DNA of 64,000 nt from Salticus scenicus. Taxonomy: Eukaryota; Arthropoda; Arachnida; Araneae; Salticidae. The stretch is from the NCBI GenBank assembly GCA_963930645.1, contig OZ005648.1, positions 108,177,667 to 108,241,666 of the forward strand, given 5' to 3'. The position numbers were made by a program, and so were the translations under genes. The notes under the pieces are model-generated. The model had not been told where the DNA came from, did not search any database, and was given only the letters and a program-made list of their open reading frames with translations. Every line of letters starts with the position of its first letter. Within the stretch, counting starts at the first letter, position 1. Of the stretch, positions 37,001 to 47,785 are shown piece by piece.

Positions 37001-37463
37001 GAATAACATATTTCAATTTGATTAAGATTTGTGTACAGTAAGGGTATGGAAATATGGTTTATAGAAATGCCTCTCATAGAACACAATGCTTTGAAATATT
37101 TTAGAGGGTCCCTGTACACAAACCAGTAGAGGCATAAACTCTATTTTCAACAGGGAACATCCGATAGTGAACTTGTATAACATATTTCAATTTCATTAAG
37201 ATTTTTGTACAGTAAGCGTAAGAAAATATGGTTTATAGAAATTCCTCTCATAGAACACAATGCTTTGAAATATTTTCGGGGTCCCTGTACACAAACCAGT
37301 AGAGGTATAAACTCCATTTTCAATAGGAAACATCCGATAGTGAACTTGAATAACATATATCAGTTTCAAGAAATTTCATAAATATTTACGGAAGTTAGAG
37401 CGCGGACAGACAGACAGACAAACCCAATGCATAAACACTTTTCAACCTTGTTGGAAAGTGTTA
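34081..37463 (-). repeat. Family E tandem array
   Basis: Reverse-oriented E units. From about 35420 they form a near-identical head-to-tail array with hairpins at the unit starts near 36008-36034, 36644-36672 and 37436-37463 (cacttttcaac / gttggaaagtg). Each unit carries taaatctaatgctaatcatg, gtgaacttgaataacatatt, ggtgcccctgtacacaaacc and a cagacagacagac microsatellite. The rightmost unit also has an internal duplication of the acaaaccagtagag block (36960-37130 and 37140-37330). Open frames inside the units are incidental. Confidence 0.75.
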
Positions 37464-38459
37464 AAAAGAAAAAAATAATTAACATAGCTGGAGCATTTAA
37501 AAAAAATTTCTAAAAAAAAATTAAAAATTCAAAATATTTTTATAATTTTATTAGTTTAAAGAAAAAATTATATTTTAGTATAATTAATATTGTTATATGT
37601 CATTGCATATGCACGAAAATTTCAAAATTTTACGAGAGTAATTTATAAATAAGCTTTATAATGTTTACCATCCTCTTAAAATTTGATTTTATGATTCAGG
37701 GAACCTCAAAATGTGCAATTACAGCAAAAACTCAATTTTGAAAATTCGACCCCACAACAATATTTTCTCTAGTACATATGAGTAAAAGAACGTAAAAAAG
37801 GATAAACTAAGAAATATTTGTCAGTGATTATGTTGCTTTTCTGTTTTTTGATCATGAAGTATAATTTCCATAATAAATGCAAAAATTTATGCTTAATAAT
37901 TATTATCTTAACCCTACTACGAAAGAGTATTGCATACCTCAATTTGCCAGAGCGTACCGAAACAATAAAAAAAGATATTTCAACTGATACAGCGCGATTC
38001 AATAGAAAATTCAGGTTTATATTTTATCTTTATAACCCTTATTTCCTCTATTTCAAATAAACTTTTAACGCAATATATCAATTCATAATGAACGTTGATA
38101 AATAAATTTATTTGTAAAACAATTATCTCAGCTTTTAGATATTATATTTGAATCAAATATGGCTCCCCAAAAATGTAAAAACATTCATATGCAAAAGATT
38201 ATGCGTTGGCTTAAACCAAGTATCGCAATACCGATGGAAAAAATAATCGATTGCAAATATCGATCAGCCATGCTATTTTTTTAAGAATGGGCCCCACTCA
38301 AAAATGCATCATGCGTGAAACACGCCAAGAGGAACATTTCAAATTAAATTTGAGAATGGGGCTTTTTTAAATCATTCGCTAAGTAGAAAAAGATTCGAGT
38401 ACCACCTTTAAGCACCAATTAATGAAAATTTTCAATGAAGAAAATTGATCATTTGTTTC
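37464..38459. other. Mostly unassigned; family B 5' fragment inside
   Basis: At about 37690-37795 the reversed family B 5' part is seen (gaccccacaacaatattttc, then gtaaaagaacgt). The remainder is AT-rich without a gene; the small frames at 37769-38060 overlap on both strands and have no recognisable domain. Confidence 0.45.
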
Positions 38460-38711
38460 CACGCGTGATCATTTTTCTTTTTCTTTCTTTCTATCCTTTT
38501 TTTTTTTTTTTTTTTCAACTTTTTAACTTTTCATTTTTTTTTTCTTTTTCAACTTTTTAACTTTTCAATTTTTTTTTTTTTTTTTTGGATAGAGAATGAC
38601 CTTCATTAAATATCACCCAACCAGACAGACATTTCATGACTTCAAATGAATCACCTTTAATTAAGTTCATTCTTTCATTCTTTCTTTTTTTTTTTTTTCT
38701 TTTTTTTTTTT

Positions 38712-38742
<31 letters not shown>

Positions 38743-38760
38743 TTTTCAGACATGTGATAC
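38460..38760 (+). repeat. Pyrimidine-rich tract
   Basis: About 300 bp dominated by T and C, with a direct repeat of ttttcaactttttaactttt (about 38514 and 38548). Followed at 38779-38817 by a purine tract (GAGGAG and a G-run). Confidence 0.8.
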
Positions 38761-38918
38761 ATACTTATACATTTGTTACGAAGAGGAAGAGGAGGAGGAG
38801 GAGGATGGGGGGGGGGATATGATATACTATATTATGTATTCTAAAAAATATAGTTGACGTCAGAAAAAAAAGGAATGTCATTAGTATGCCAATAAAAATA
38901 TTTTACTAATATATTTTT

Positions 38919-39571
38919 ACTTTCTCTTACCCATAAGGTAGAGAAAGTATTGTTTTTGGGTCACATTTTCGAAAGTGAGATTTTGTTATATTTACATGTT
39001 CTGAGGTCCCCTGAATACGAAAATCATGTTTTTAGCAGATGGTCTGTGTGTATGTCTGTGTGTGTGTGTGTTTCTGTGTGTGTGTGTCTGTCTGTTATCA
39101 GCATATCTCAAAAACAAATTATGGCAGAAAGTTCAAACTCGGTATTCTAAATGTGCATGATATAGGGATGCTACTGAAAGCTTTTCGTTGAGATGAAACA
39201 AATGGTTTGTGTACAGGGACACTCAAAAGTATTCAAATATATTACGTCTATGGGGGAAATTGCAGTTTAAGTAGAGTTTAACAGCTATAGACTGCAATAA
39301 ACCAATGAAACGAATATTTTTTTTGTAATAGAGATAGTCAACTGGGAAAAAAAAATTGTGTATGTAGGAGCCTCGCCTCCCTTCCCCCGGGGGGGGGGGG
39401 AGTCCCCTCTCGAGGGGAGTAGATTTTCATGATGGGTATCACTCAAAAGAGCTTGCCAATACCTTTAAAACGAATGGTTGAACTATAAATCTGTGATAGT
39501 TTAAAACAAAGTTATAGATTTTTTTTTTTTTTTTTTTTTACTTTTAACGAAAAAAAACTTAGAAAAAAAAA

Positions 39572-39610
<39 letters not shown>

Positions 39611-39976
39611 ATTGAGAGTAAAATGGACTTTTCTTTGGATATTTAGTGTTACACTACTTCTCTAATGTGGAAATCGTCTGCAATATCATGAAAGATAATT
39701 TTTTTTAATAATAATTTAAAATTTTTTTTTTTAAACAGAATTATTTTTTAATAACCAAATTAAATTCTATATAAATGTAGGTGCATTAATGAAACGGGGG
39801 GAGCCCCCCCCCCCCCTCACACGGAACTAGTTATCGTATAAAGCTCTTCTGAAGCCTAATTTGAATTGTTTAGCATAGGTTTACATAACAGTTCTCGTTA
39901 TCTTACCTCTTAATCTGCACCCTGTATTTATAGTATTAAATTTCAGGGTAAGAAAAAGTCGTGTGAGTGACACACC
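38919..39976 (+). mobile_element. Family B repeat, copy 1 (chimeric with A)
   Basis: 5' hairpin actttctcttaccc / ggtagagaaagt (38919-38948), gtatgtctgtgtgtgtgtg core at 39050, an internal family A block (39325 to about 39725, with C/G runs and poly-T), a B tail, the subterminal repeat gggtaagaaaaagt (39946-39959) and the 3' palindrome gtgtgagtgacacac (39961-39975). The subterminal repeat is the inverse of the first 14 bases of the element. Confidence 0.8.
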
Positions 39977-39994
39977 ATATTTTTTTTTTTTTTT

Positions 39995-41033
39995 ACTTTC
40001 TCTTACCCATAAGGTAGAGAAAGTATTGTTTTTGGGTCAAATTTTCGAACGCGAGTTTTTGTTATATTTACATGTTCTGAGGTCCCCTAAATACGAAAGT
40101 CATGTTTTTAGCAAATGGTCTGTGTGTATGTCTGTGTGTCTGTGTGTGTGCCTGTCTGTTATCAGCATATTTAAAAAACAAATTATGGCAGAAAGTTAAA
40201 AATTGGTATTCTAAATGTGTATCATATTGATGCCACACTAAACTTTTCGTTAAGATCAAGCAAATGGTTCGTGTACAGGGATATTCAAAAGTATTCAATT
40301 ACATTACGTCTATGGGGGAAATTGCATTTAAGTAGAGTTTAACATCTATAGACTGCACTAAACCAAATGAAACGAATATATGTTTTTTGTAATAGAGGTA
40401 GTCAACTGGGAAAAAAAATTTCTGTATGTAGGAGCCTCGCCTCCCCCCCCCGGGGGGAAAGGCGGGGGGAGTAAATTTTCATGATTTGGTATTTTTCAAA
40501 AGAGCTCGCCGATACCTTTAAAACGAATGGTTGAACCATCGATCTGCGATAATTTAAAATAAAATTATCGATTTTTTTAATGTAATATTGAGAACAAATT
40601 CAACTTTTTTTTAATATTTAGTGTTATACTACTCTTAGAATAACTTAAAAAAGAATAATTTCAGGAGATCCAAATGTTGTATTTTGAAGTTAATATAGTT
40701 AATATGTTTGTTGCTGGAAAAGTTTGATCAAGATTGATAAGTTTCAATGAATGTTGCGTGTGAAAATTGTCTGTATAATTATAAGTAAACTTTTAATTTT
40801 AGTAACAGAATTAAATTCTATATAAATGTGGGTGCATTAATGAAACGGGGGGTTGAGGGGGGCGGTAGCCCACCTCACACAAAAGTAATTATTATATAAA
40901 ACTCTTCGGAAGCCTAATTTGAATTGTTTAACATAGGTTTACAAAACAGTGCTCGTTATCTTACCTCTTAATCTCCAACCTGTATTTATAGTTTGAATTT
41001 CAGGGTAAGAGAAAGTCGTGTGAGTAACGTACC
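39995..41033 (+). mobile_element. Family B repeat, copy 2 (chimeric with A)
   Basis: Starts 19 bp after copy 1 in the same orientation. Same 5' hairpin, same core type and the same left junction with the family A block (gtaatagaggtagtcaactg at 40389). The A block is shorter and about 180 bp of B sequence after it is kept (40632-40810). Ends gggtaagagaaagt and a decayed palindrome (to 41033). Confidence 0.8.
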
Positions 41034-41035
41034 AG

Positions 41036-41071
<36 letters not shown>

Positions 41072-41200
41072 TCTAAACAAAGGAAATTTGAGCCATCTTC
41101 GACAATCAAATGCATTATTTTGCATCAAAATACAAAGTCATAAAAACTACAATTATTGTGTTAAAGGAGAGAGAGAGAGAAAAAAAACAAAAAAAAAAAA

Positions 41201-41263
41201 CTAGTTGCGGCCACCACAAGACTTTCTTCTATATATTCCTATACAAACTCACTCAGTAACAAT

Positions 41264-41294
<31 letters not shown>

Positions 41295-41298
41295 TTCC

Positions 41299-41330
<32 letters not shown>

Positions 41331-42370
41331 GTTAAAAGTAGAACAAATCAATAACTTTGTTTTAAATTATCACATATTTATAGTTCAACCCTTCGTTTTA
41401 AAGGTATTGACGAGACCTTTCGAAAGATACCCATCTTGAAAATTTAACCCACCCCCCGGGGGGCACTATGCACAAAATTTTTTCCTAATTAACTACTACT
41501 ATTATCAATAATTAATATTAATTTTACAATCACAGGTTAAGAATAACTCGCATTATGTACATTTATACGAAATTTTGTCCTATACTGCCATGTTAAAAAT
41601 TTAGAAAAATATTATCACAGCGCCACCTGTTGAGCGATTGATCCCCAAATCTAATCAGCACCAGTTTATGTCACGGGCCAACTAAATACTAAATTTGGTT
41701 AAATTTCGTTAAAAAATAAATAAAAAAATAAATAAAAATAAAATACGATTTTTTTTTCTAAGTTTTTTAAAAATCGATAACTTTGTTTTAAATTATCACA
41801 GATTTATAGTTCAACATTCGTTTTAAAGGTATTGGTGAGACCTTTCGAAAGATACCCATCTTGAAAATTTACTCCCCTCGAAGGGGGACTTCCCCCCCAG
41901 GGCGGGGGGGGGGGGCGAGGCTCCTACACATAGGCAAATTTTTTCCCAGTTGACTATCTCTATTATAAATACTTCTTGTAAATTTCATAATGATTACTAA
42001 AAAATAATTCTATTTATGCACATTTATAAAAAATTTTGTCCTATATCACCACGTTAAAAATTTAGAAAAAGTGGGATGGTAATGCAACCTGTAAGACAAT
42101 TTTTACCAAAAGTTGATAGGCACTAATTTATGTCAAGGTGCAACTACATACCAATTTATATGAAATTCTGTGCAGTAGTTCCTGAGATACAGTTGCCACA
42201 AAATTTTGTCTCACACACACACACACACACAGAGAGAGAGACTGACAGACAGACATTTTCTAAAAATGGTCAAATGGTGTTCTACAGCTCTCAAAACGTG
42301 TAAATCCATCAAAAACCCGTGGTCGAATATTTTTACGAATCCAATTCTTCTATTGAATATAGAAGAAAGT
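41201..42370 (-). mobile_element. Family A repeat, copy 8
   Basis: Reverse copy with the ctag and gcggccaccaca end at 41201. It has two copies of the aatcgataacttt / C-G run module (about 41330 and 41765), an acacacacacacacagagag core (42212-42250) and the 5' hairpin to 42370. Confidence 0.78.
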
Positions 42371-42411
42371 AAAAAAAAAAAAAAATCAAACTTATATAAC
42401 ACCATTATTAT

Positions 42412-43060
42412 TTTCTTCTATATTCAATAGAAGAAAATATAGGTTTCGTAAAAATTTCTTACGGCTTCACACGTTTTGAAATGTACAGCATCCGATTTGA
42501 CTATGTTTAGAAAATAAATATTTGTCTGCATGTGAATGCGTGTGTAATAAGAAATCAGTAAAAGCTTTGGATAAACACCATAAAATGCAAGAACTCGCAA
42601 CAATTGTTTCGAGTCGAAATAAAACACGATCTTTCGTCAGGTGAACAAAGTAGGCACGAGTGTTGCAAACCAAAACCAAAAGTTTTATGGTACCATTAGC
42701 TCCAGAATGCTCAGAAGTTCATACAAATTTATATGCAGTTGCACCTTGACATAAACAACTCCCTGTCAACTTTTAGAGAAAATCACAAAACAGGTGACGT
42801 CGACATCCTTCTTTTTTTTTTTTTTTTTTTTACTTTTAATTTAATTTTGCATTATAAGACAAAGTTTCGCACATAAATGTACAGAATAAAAATTAATTTT
42901 AACAAATCATTATGAAATTAAAAAGAATTTTTTATAATGGTAATAATCAACGAGGGAAGAAAATTGTTTGTATGTAGGAGCATAGCTTTCCCTATCCCAG
43001 GGGGCGTAAATTTGAGGTATAAGTATTTTTCATGATTCCACGCAAAATCAAACTAAAAAT
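42412..43060 (+). mobile_element. Family A repeat, copy 9 (truncated)
   Basis: 5' hairpin ttcttctatattcaatagaa at 42412. The first part is diverged and the 3' third is missing (last recognisable block cccagggggcgtaaattt near 43000). It is arranged 5'-to-5' with copy 8, 41 bp apart, like the pair at 591-3658. Confidence 0.65.
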
Positions 43061-43850
43061 TTAAGTTTTTACGAGAAAAAAAAAAAAAAAAAAAAAAAAA
43101 AAACTGAAGCTTTTTGGTTGCAAAGGCTGTTTAATTATTATTTTGGTCACTATTTTATAAGAATCGTAAAAATCCTCCGTAATTACCGTTATAAAATATT
43201 TGAAACTGATCAATAGTGCGTATAATGCTTGTAGCACATCCTTCAGTTGTTCTGATTAGAAGTTTATTTAATACGGTAGCTAGCATGTCAATAAGCTGAA
43301 TCACAGAGTAGTGTAATTCGAATAGCTTAAATATAGAATAATTTACGCATTTGTCTACAGACAGTAGGTAATTCTATTATAGGGGTCCGAACTTCCCTTC
43401 ACTCTGTAACGTGGATGGGATTAAAATTATTGACTGCTACAATCCGTTAAATAGGTCCGAGTACCTATCAAATAAAAAAAAAAAAAAATTCGTGTTTCAG
43501 TTTTTTTTTTTTAATATGTTAAAATTGATACACAATCACAATGAAATTTGTATTAGCATGTAAGGTATGATAAAATAAAGAAATGCTGTCAAACTATTTG
43601 TCTTAATTTTTATCTTTAACAACAATTTTGTGTGTTTCTATTTTTACTCTTGCGCGCAGAATATTTAAAAATTTACTAGCAATATTTTTATAAATATATT
43701 TAACTTGCCGTAGAGCAAAGTATACACCCCAAATTCAGCAAAATAGCTACTATTTTTATTAATATTATTATTTTAACTTATGCGTTAAAAACAACGATTC
43801 CCCCCCCCCCCCTAAAATTTCAAATTGAATTATTATTATTACTTTTATTA
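43061..43850. other. No recognisable feature
   Basis: A-run at 43076-43103, C-run at 43801-43812; otherwise AT-rich without shared repeats. Confidence 0.45.
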
Positions 43851-44890
43851 GGACGGAGGACTATTAGTTTCAATCTGGATTTTTCGTAGACCAGTTTTGT
43901 GCATAGATATAGTAATTCATATAGGTGTATGATATCATACCATCTGATGGTATGATACCATACCATCATACCCATGTTATCGACCAAAAACTTTTGATAC
44001 CGAAAAAAAGTTTTGGCATCAGCCATTAGTGGGTATTGAAACTCGGCAATAGTAATAAAATAGAATATTGATGAATTTTAAAAATACTGAAATGTTGAGT
44101 GGCATTTAATTGTTCTAATAAATATATGAATGAAATGGGATAATTTTTCATCAGTAATATGCAAATTAATCAGTATAAGTTATATTTGACTAATTTGTGA
44201 TAAATATAATTTTTATAATCAGTTGCTTTGTTATTATTATGAAAGAAATACTGTTTTCATATTTAATGATTTTTTTTTTTTATATATATATAATATTTTT
44301 TAAGATTTCATATTAGTAAATAAATATGCAATTTTCAAAATTCTTTTAAATATCCGCGTTTGTAATGATCGATATAGATGGCGCTTTTCAAACTTTTGTT
44401 GTTAGTAAATATAATAGCCACGTGTATTTATTATTGTTCTATTTGTGTTACTACTTAATATTCGTGCTATAATTTTTCCGCCATTACATCATGGAAAATC
44501 GATTGCTTTTGAAAAAAAATATTTCAGTTTATTCAAAGTTCGATCGGAAGTAAATGTTTAACTGAAGCTGAACAAATATTAGTTTCAAATCATCTGATTA
44601 ATCCATTAGCCGAAGCAACTGAAATTTTAAATTTGTCATTTGGAAATAAATGGAAGCTTAATTCTGGATTTCTTGATCCTTTGGAGTTACACTGTGACAC
44701 AGAACAGTATGTGTTATATTTTTTACCGGATTTATTCATTTTTATTCAATAAATATATGTGAAACTAAACATAGAATATACAGCAAGCAATGGCGTCTCG
44801 ACGAAAGCCGAAAGCTATTCCTGTTAATTGTAATTTCCCCTTAGCTCACCAGAGGGCGAGCATTTCATTACAATCGCGGATAGTTAGTGG
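43851..44890 (-). mobile_element. Helitron fragments, reverse and rearranged
   Basis: At 44846-44885 the reverse complement of the Helitron 1 5' end is present (ctcaccagagggcgagcatt, then tcattacaatcgcggatag). At 43895-44030 there is a piece like the Helitron interior at 7105-7200 (catagatatagtaat... aaaaacttttgatacc), and 44100-44250 matches the reverse complement of 49990-50160. The pieces are not in one continuous order. Confidence 0.55.
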
Positions 44891-45037
44891 CAGCGTAGAT
44901 AAAACCCATTAGTTTTAATGTATAAAAAAAGTTTAAATTTTGACTAGTCTAAGTTAATAGATATAGAAAAGAAAAGAAGAGAGAAAAATAAATTTCAAAC
45001 TGTGTCTGGAGTTTTTCATCCACTTTTAGTACATAAA
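44891..45037 (+). mobile_element. Left flank of an interrupted Helitron body
   Basis: From about 44970 it matches the Helitron interior at 13905-13965 (aatttcaaactgtgtctgga, tttttcatccacttttagta). The match continues directly at 47786, on the far side of Helitron 3. Confidence 0.65.
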
Positions 45038-46165
45038 TCTATACATATAAAAGAGTACTTCCACTCACTCACTCACTGATTCATCAACGCACAGTAAAAT
45101 CTACTGGAGTCACTGACCCGAAACTGGGTCAGATTATAGAACACATAGAGTAAGCACCCTCTAAGAAGCGATTTTGAGAAATTCGCCACCCAAGGGGGAA
45201 TAGGGGGCAAAATGTGATTTCACAAAACCTTCATATCTCAAAGAAAAAAAAAAAAACAGATATCAGTAAAATTTTTGCTTTAAAATACAGCTAACACAAA
45301 CATCTAAAAACCTATTTCTGGAATTTTAGAAATTCGTTCCCCAAGGGGGGAAAGGGGGCAAAACGTGATTTCACATGTGCAAAACATGGTTTCACATACT
45401 CCTATACCGGGTGATCCAAAAGTCAGGACAAACTTTAAATATGAATAATTCGAAAACGAATCAAGATACAAAGATACGGTTTGCACCAAACAGATGAAAA
45501 AGAAACCGGGTTTTGTGTAGCAAAGAAAAAGTAATAGTTCTGTTGACGACTAACACATGGCGCTATAGTGTTTTATTTCACCAAAAGATGGTTTACAAAT
45601 GAAAAAAAATGTTGAGAACTTACAAGTCAGCTTAATTACAGTTAATTAGTACTACTACAGTAACTGTTCAATGTCCATCATTCAGAAGTACAGCTGTGAG
45701 ACGATTCACCGCATCGTTCACAGAATTTAGTAGCATTTCTTGCGTTATGGCCTGAACAGGGGAGCAGCCCCCTGCTGCTGCTAACCGCTCGAAGGGCGGT
45801 GTTTAGCAAGACGCGGACCGAAATCCGCGTAGGGCTGTCCCGAGAAGAACCCCCTGCACGCAGGAGGAACATGGAGCCGTCACCAGCTCTGCCGAACGTT
45901 TATTTTAAAAATAGTTCAAGTATTTACATTTTTCATCGCCAGACTGAAAGCCTACCCGCGACATTGGGCGACGAGATTTTTCAGTGAGGATTACAAGCAT
46001 TTTTGATCGGCTTGCCGAGCCCAGCCGGCTCCACGCGACAAGTGGCATGCTGATATTTCTTGGGTGTTGTCCGCAGTGCTTCTTGCTGTTACGTTTCACA
46101 TTTTTGATCTTTTGACTTTTCTTCCGAAGGCGTCATAGTTGCTTGTTTGCAGGGGTGAATTTAAT

Positions 46166-46324
46166 TTACACATTTTGGCGGATGGCATCTTTCAGTGCTG
46201 CTAATGATTTAGGTTGGTAGCGGTACACTTTTGACTTCAAGAATCCCCACAGCCAAAAGTCACAGGGTGTCAGATCGGGAGATCTTGGAAGCCATGCGTG
46301 ATTAAAGTAGCGACTGAGAATGCG
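46166..46324 (-). pseudogene. Transposase C-terminal fragment (mariner superfamily)
   Basis: The minus-strand frame reads ...RYFNHAWLPRSPDLTPCDFW, then LWGFLKSKVYRYQPKSLAAL and KDAIRQNV-stop. SPDLTPCDFWLWG is the region with the third catalytic Asp of mariner-superfamily DDD transposases. The N-terminal DNA-binding part and the first two catalytic positions are not found; to the right lie only the (TA)n and the inverted repeat. Not functional. Confidence 0.8.
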
Positions 46325-46448
46325 ATATTTCGATGCATATAAGCTTCAACTACCATTACCTGCTGTAGTTGTTCCTTTTTATATCGTTTGTTGCTTTGCA
46401 TAATCCTATATCAGAAATTCGACAGCGCCACCTATTGGTCGCCAACAG

Positions 46449-46449
<1 letters not shown>

Positions 46450-46488
<39 letters not shown>
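46450..46488. repeat. (TA)n microsatellite
   Basis: About 19 TA units inside the mariner-like element. A frame reading Tyr-Ile repeats through it is not a gene. Confidence 0.9.
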
Positions 46489-46492
<4 letters not shown>

Positions 46493-47785
46493 TTTTTCGT
46501 AGCCACACAAAACCCGGCTTCTTTTTCATCCGTTTGGTGCAAACCGTATCTTTGTATCTTGATTTGTTTTCGAATTATTCATTTTTAAAGTTCGTCCTGA
46601 CTTTTGGATCACCCGGCATATCTCAAAAAAAAAAAAAAAAAAAAAAAACAGATATACGGGAAACTTTTGCTCTGATATATAACTAATACAAATACCGAAA
46701 AACCGTTTCTGGAATTTTAGAAATTCAGCCCCCAAGGAGGGGTAGAGGGGGCAAAATGATTTGAAATAATCCTTTATATCGCAAACAGAAAAAAGATATA
46801 TGTGAGATTTTTGCTCTAAAATATAGCTTTCACAAATACATAAAAACAATTCTTTAATTTTAGAAATTCGTCCCAGGTGGGGCGGGAAAAGGGGGCTATG
46901 GGGCAAAAAAAAAAAAAAAAGAAAAGAAATATAGTCAGACCGTTCAAAATTGGTACAGATAGGTTTTAGAGGCCTGCAAGTCGAATGAGGATATTTTCGA
47001 AAGTCTAAAGTTATTAGGAGGGTCAGAAAGAAGGGGGGGGAGAGGTCGTAGGGTCAATAAAATAAAAATTGAGTTAGACCGTTCAAAATTGGTACATAGA
47101 GGTTTTTGATACCGACAAATCAGTTGTGGATATTTTAGAATTTGTAAAGTTATTAGGATAGACGGGAAAGGGGCATAAAGGGGCAAAAATATATAAATAA
47201 GAGTTAGAGCACTGAAAATCGGTGTTGTTAGGTTTTGAGGCCCGATAAATCGATTACGGATATTTTCGAAAGTACAGAATTATTACTAGGGGCGGGAAGG
47301 GGGGCGGACGCAAGGTTACAAATAAAGAAATTCAAATAGAATGTTGGAAATTAGTATTATTAGGTATAAAAGTCCGAGAAAACGATTGCGAGTATTTTTT
47401 AAAGTCTAAAATAATTAGGAGGGACGGAAACGGTAGGTGAAGGAACATGCGTGCTTGTATACTCTGCCGCAGGCAGTGGGGGCCAGGACCGATTATTCCA
47501 CCAATGGGAGAAGATTTTTTTTTCTTTTTTTGTATTTTATATTTGTGTTTTTCCCTTAAGATAATACAGTGATTCATTAAGAATGTCGGACATAAATGCG
47601 CGCGCAGCTCACAATGGCCTCTGATGCCAAAGGCAGTGAGGACCTAGTGCGACATTTTTTCCAATGATAATTTTTTTTCCTCTCTTTTTTTTCCGCATAA
47701 TAAAAATTAATGCAATTTTGAGAATTCATTAACTGTAGTGATTCATTTAAAAATAGTGACCAGCGAAGCGGGCGTAGCCTGCTAG

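Larger units (their letters stand above)
45405..46618 (-). mobile_element. Mariner-superfamily element with 115-bp inverted repeats
   Basis: The ends are taccgggtgatccaaaagtc and the inverted ...cttttggatcacccggca, flanked by TA (45403-45404, 46619-46620). The inverted repeats share about 115 bp, including atctttgtatcttgatt-type sequence and the aacccgg block. Only a C-terminal piece of transposase remains, close to the right end, so most of the gene is missing. A GC-rich patch lies at 45750-45900 and (TA)n at 46450-46488. Confidence 0.82.
45038..47785 (+). mobile_element. Helitron 3 (2748 bp with nested element)
   Basis: 5' end TCTATACATATAAAAGAGTA preceded by A (45037). 3' end gtgaccagcgaagcgggcgt agcctgc and CTAG (47782-47785) followed by T. 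The interior is an array of imperfect units of about 130-155 bp with G-run cores and has two recurrent boxes near the 3' end (47466 and 47625). The array is split by a mariner-like element (45405-46618), so the Helitron itself is about 1.53 kb. A related 5' end opens the element at 63314. Confidence 0.85.

Noticed and set aside
35589..37356. Several similar open frames (MYRGTRKYFKALCSMRGIS-like) on the minus strand
   Set aside because: They recur because the family E DNA is repeated; they are short, start and stop at different places and have no domain. Not a gene family.
46369..46906. Frames with Tyr-Ile repeats or poly-Phe on both strands
   Set aside because: They read through (TA)n and homopolymer runs inside a mariner-like element.
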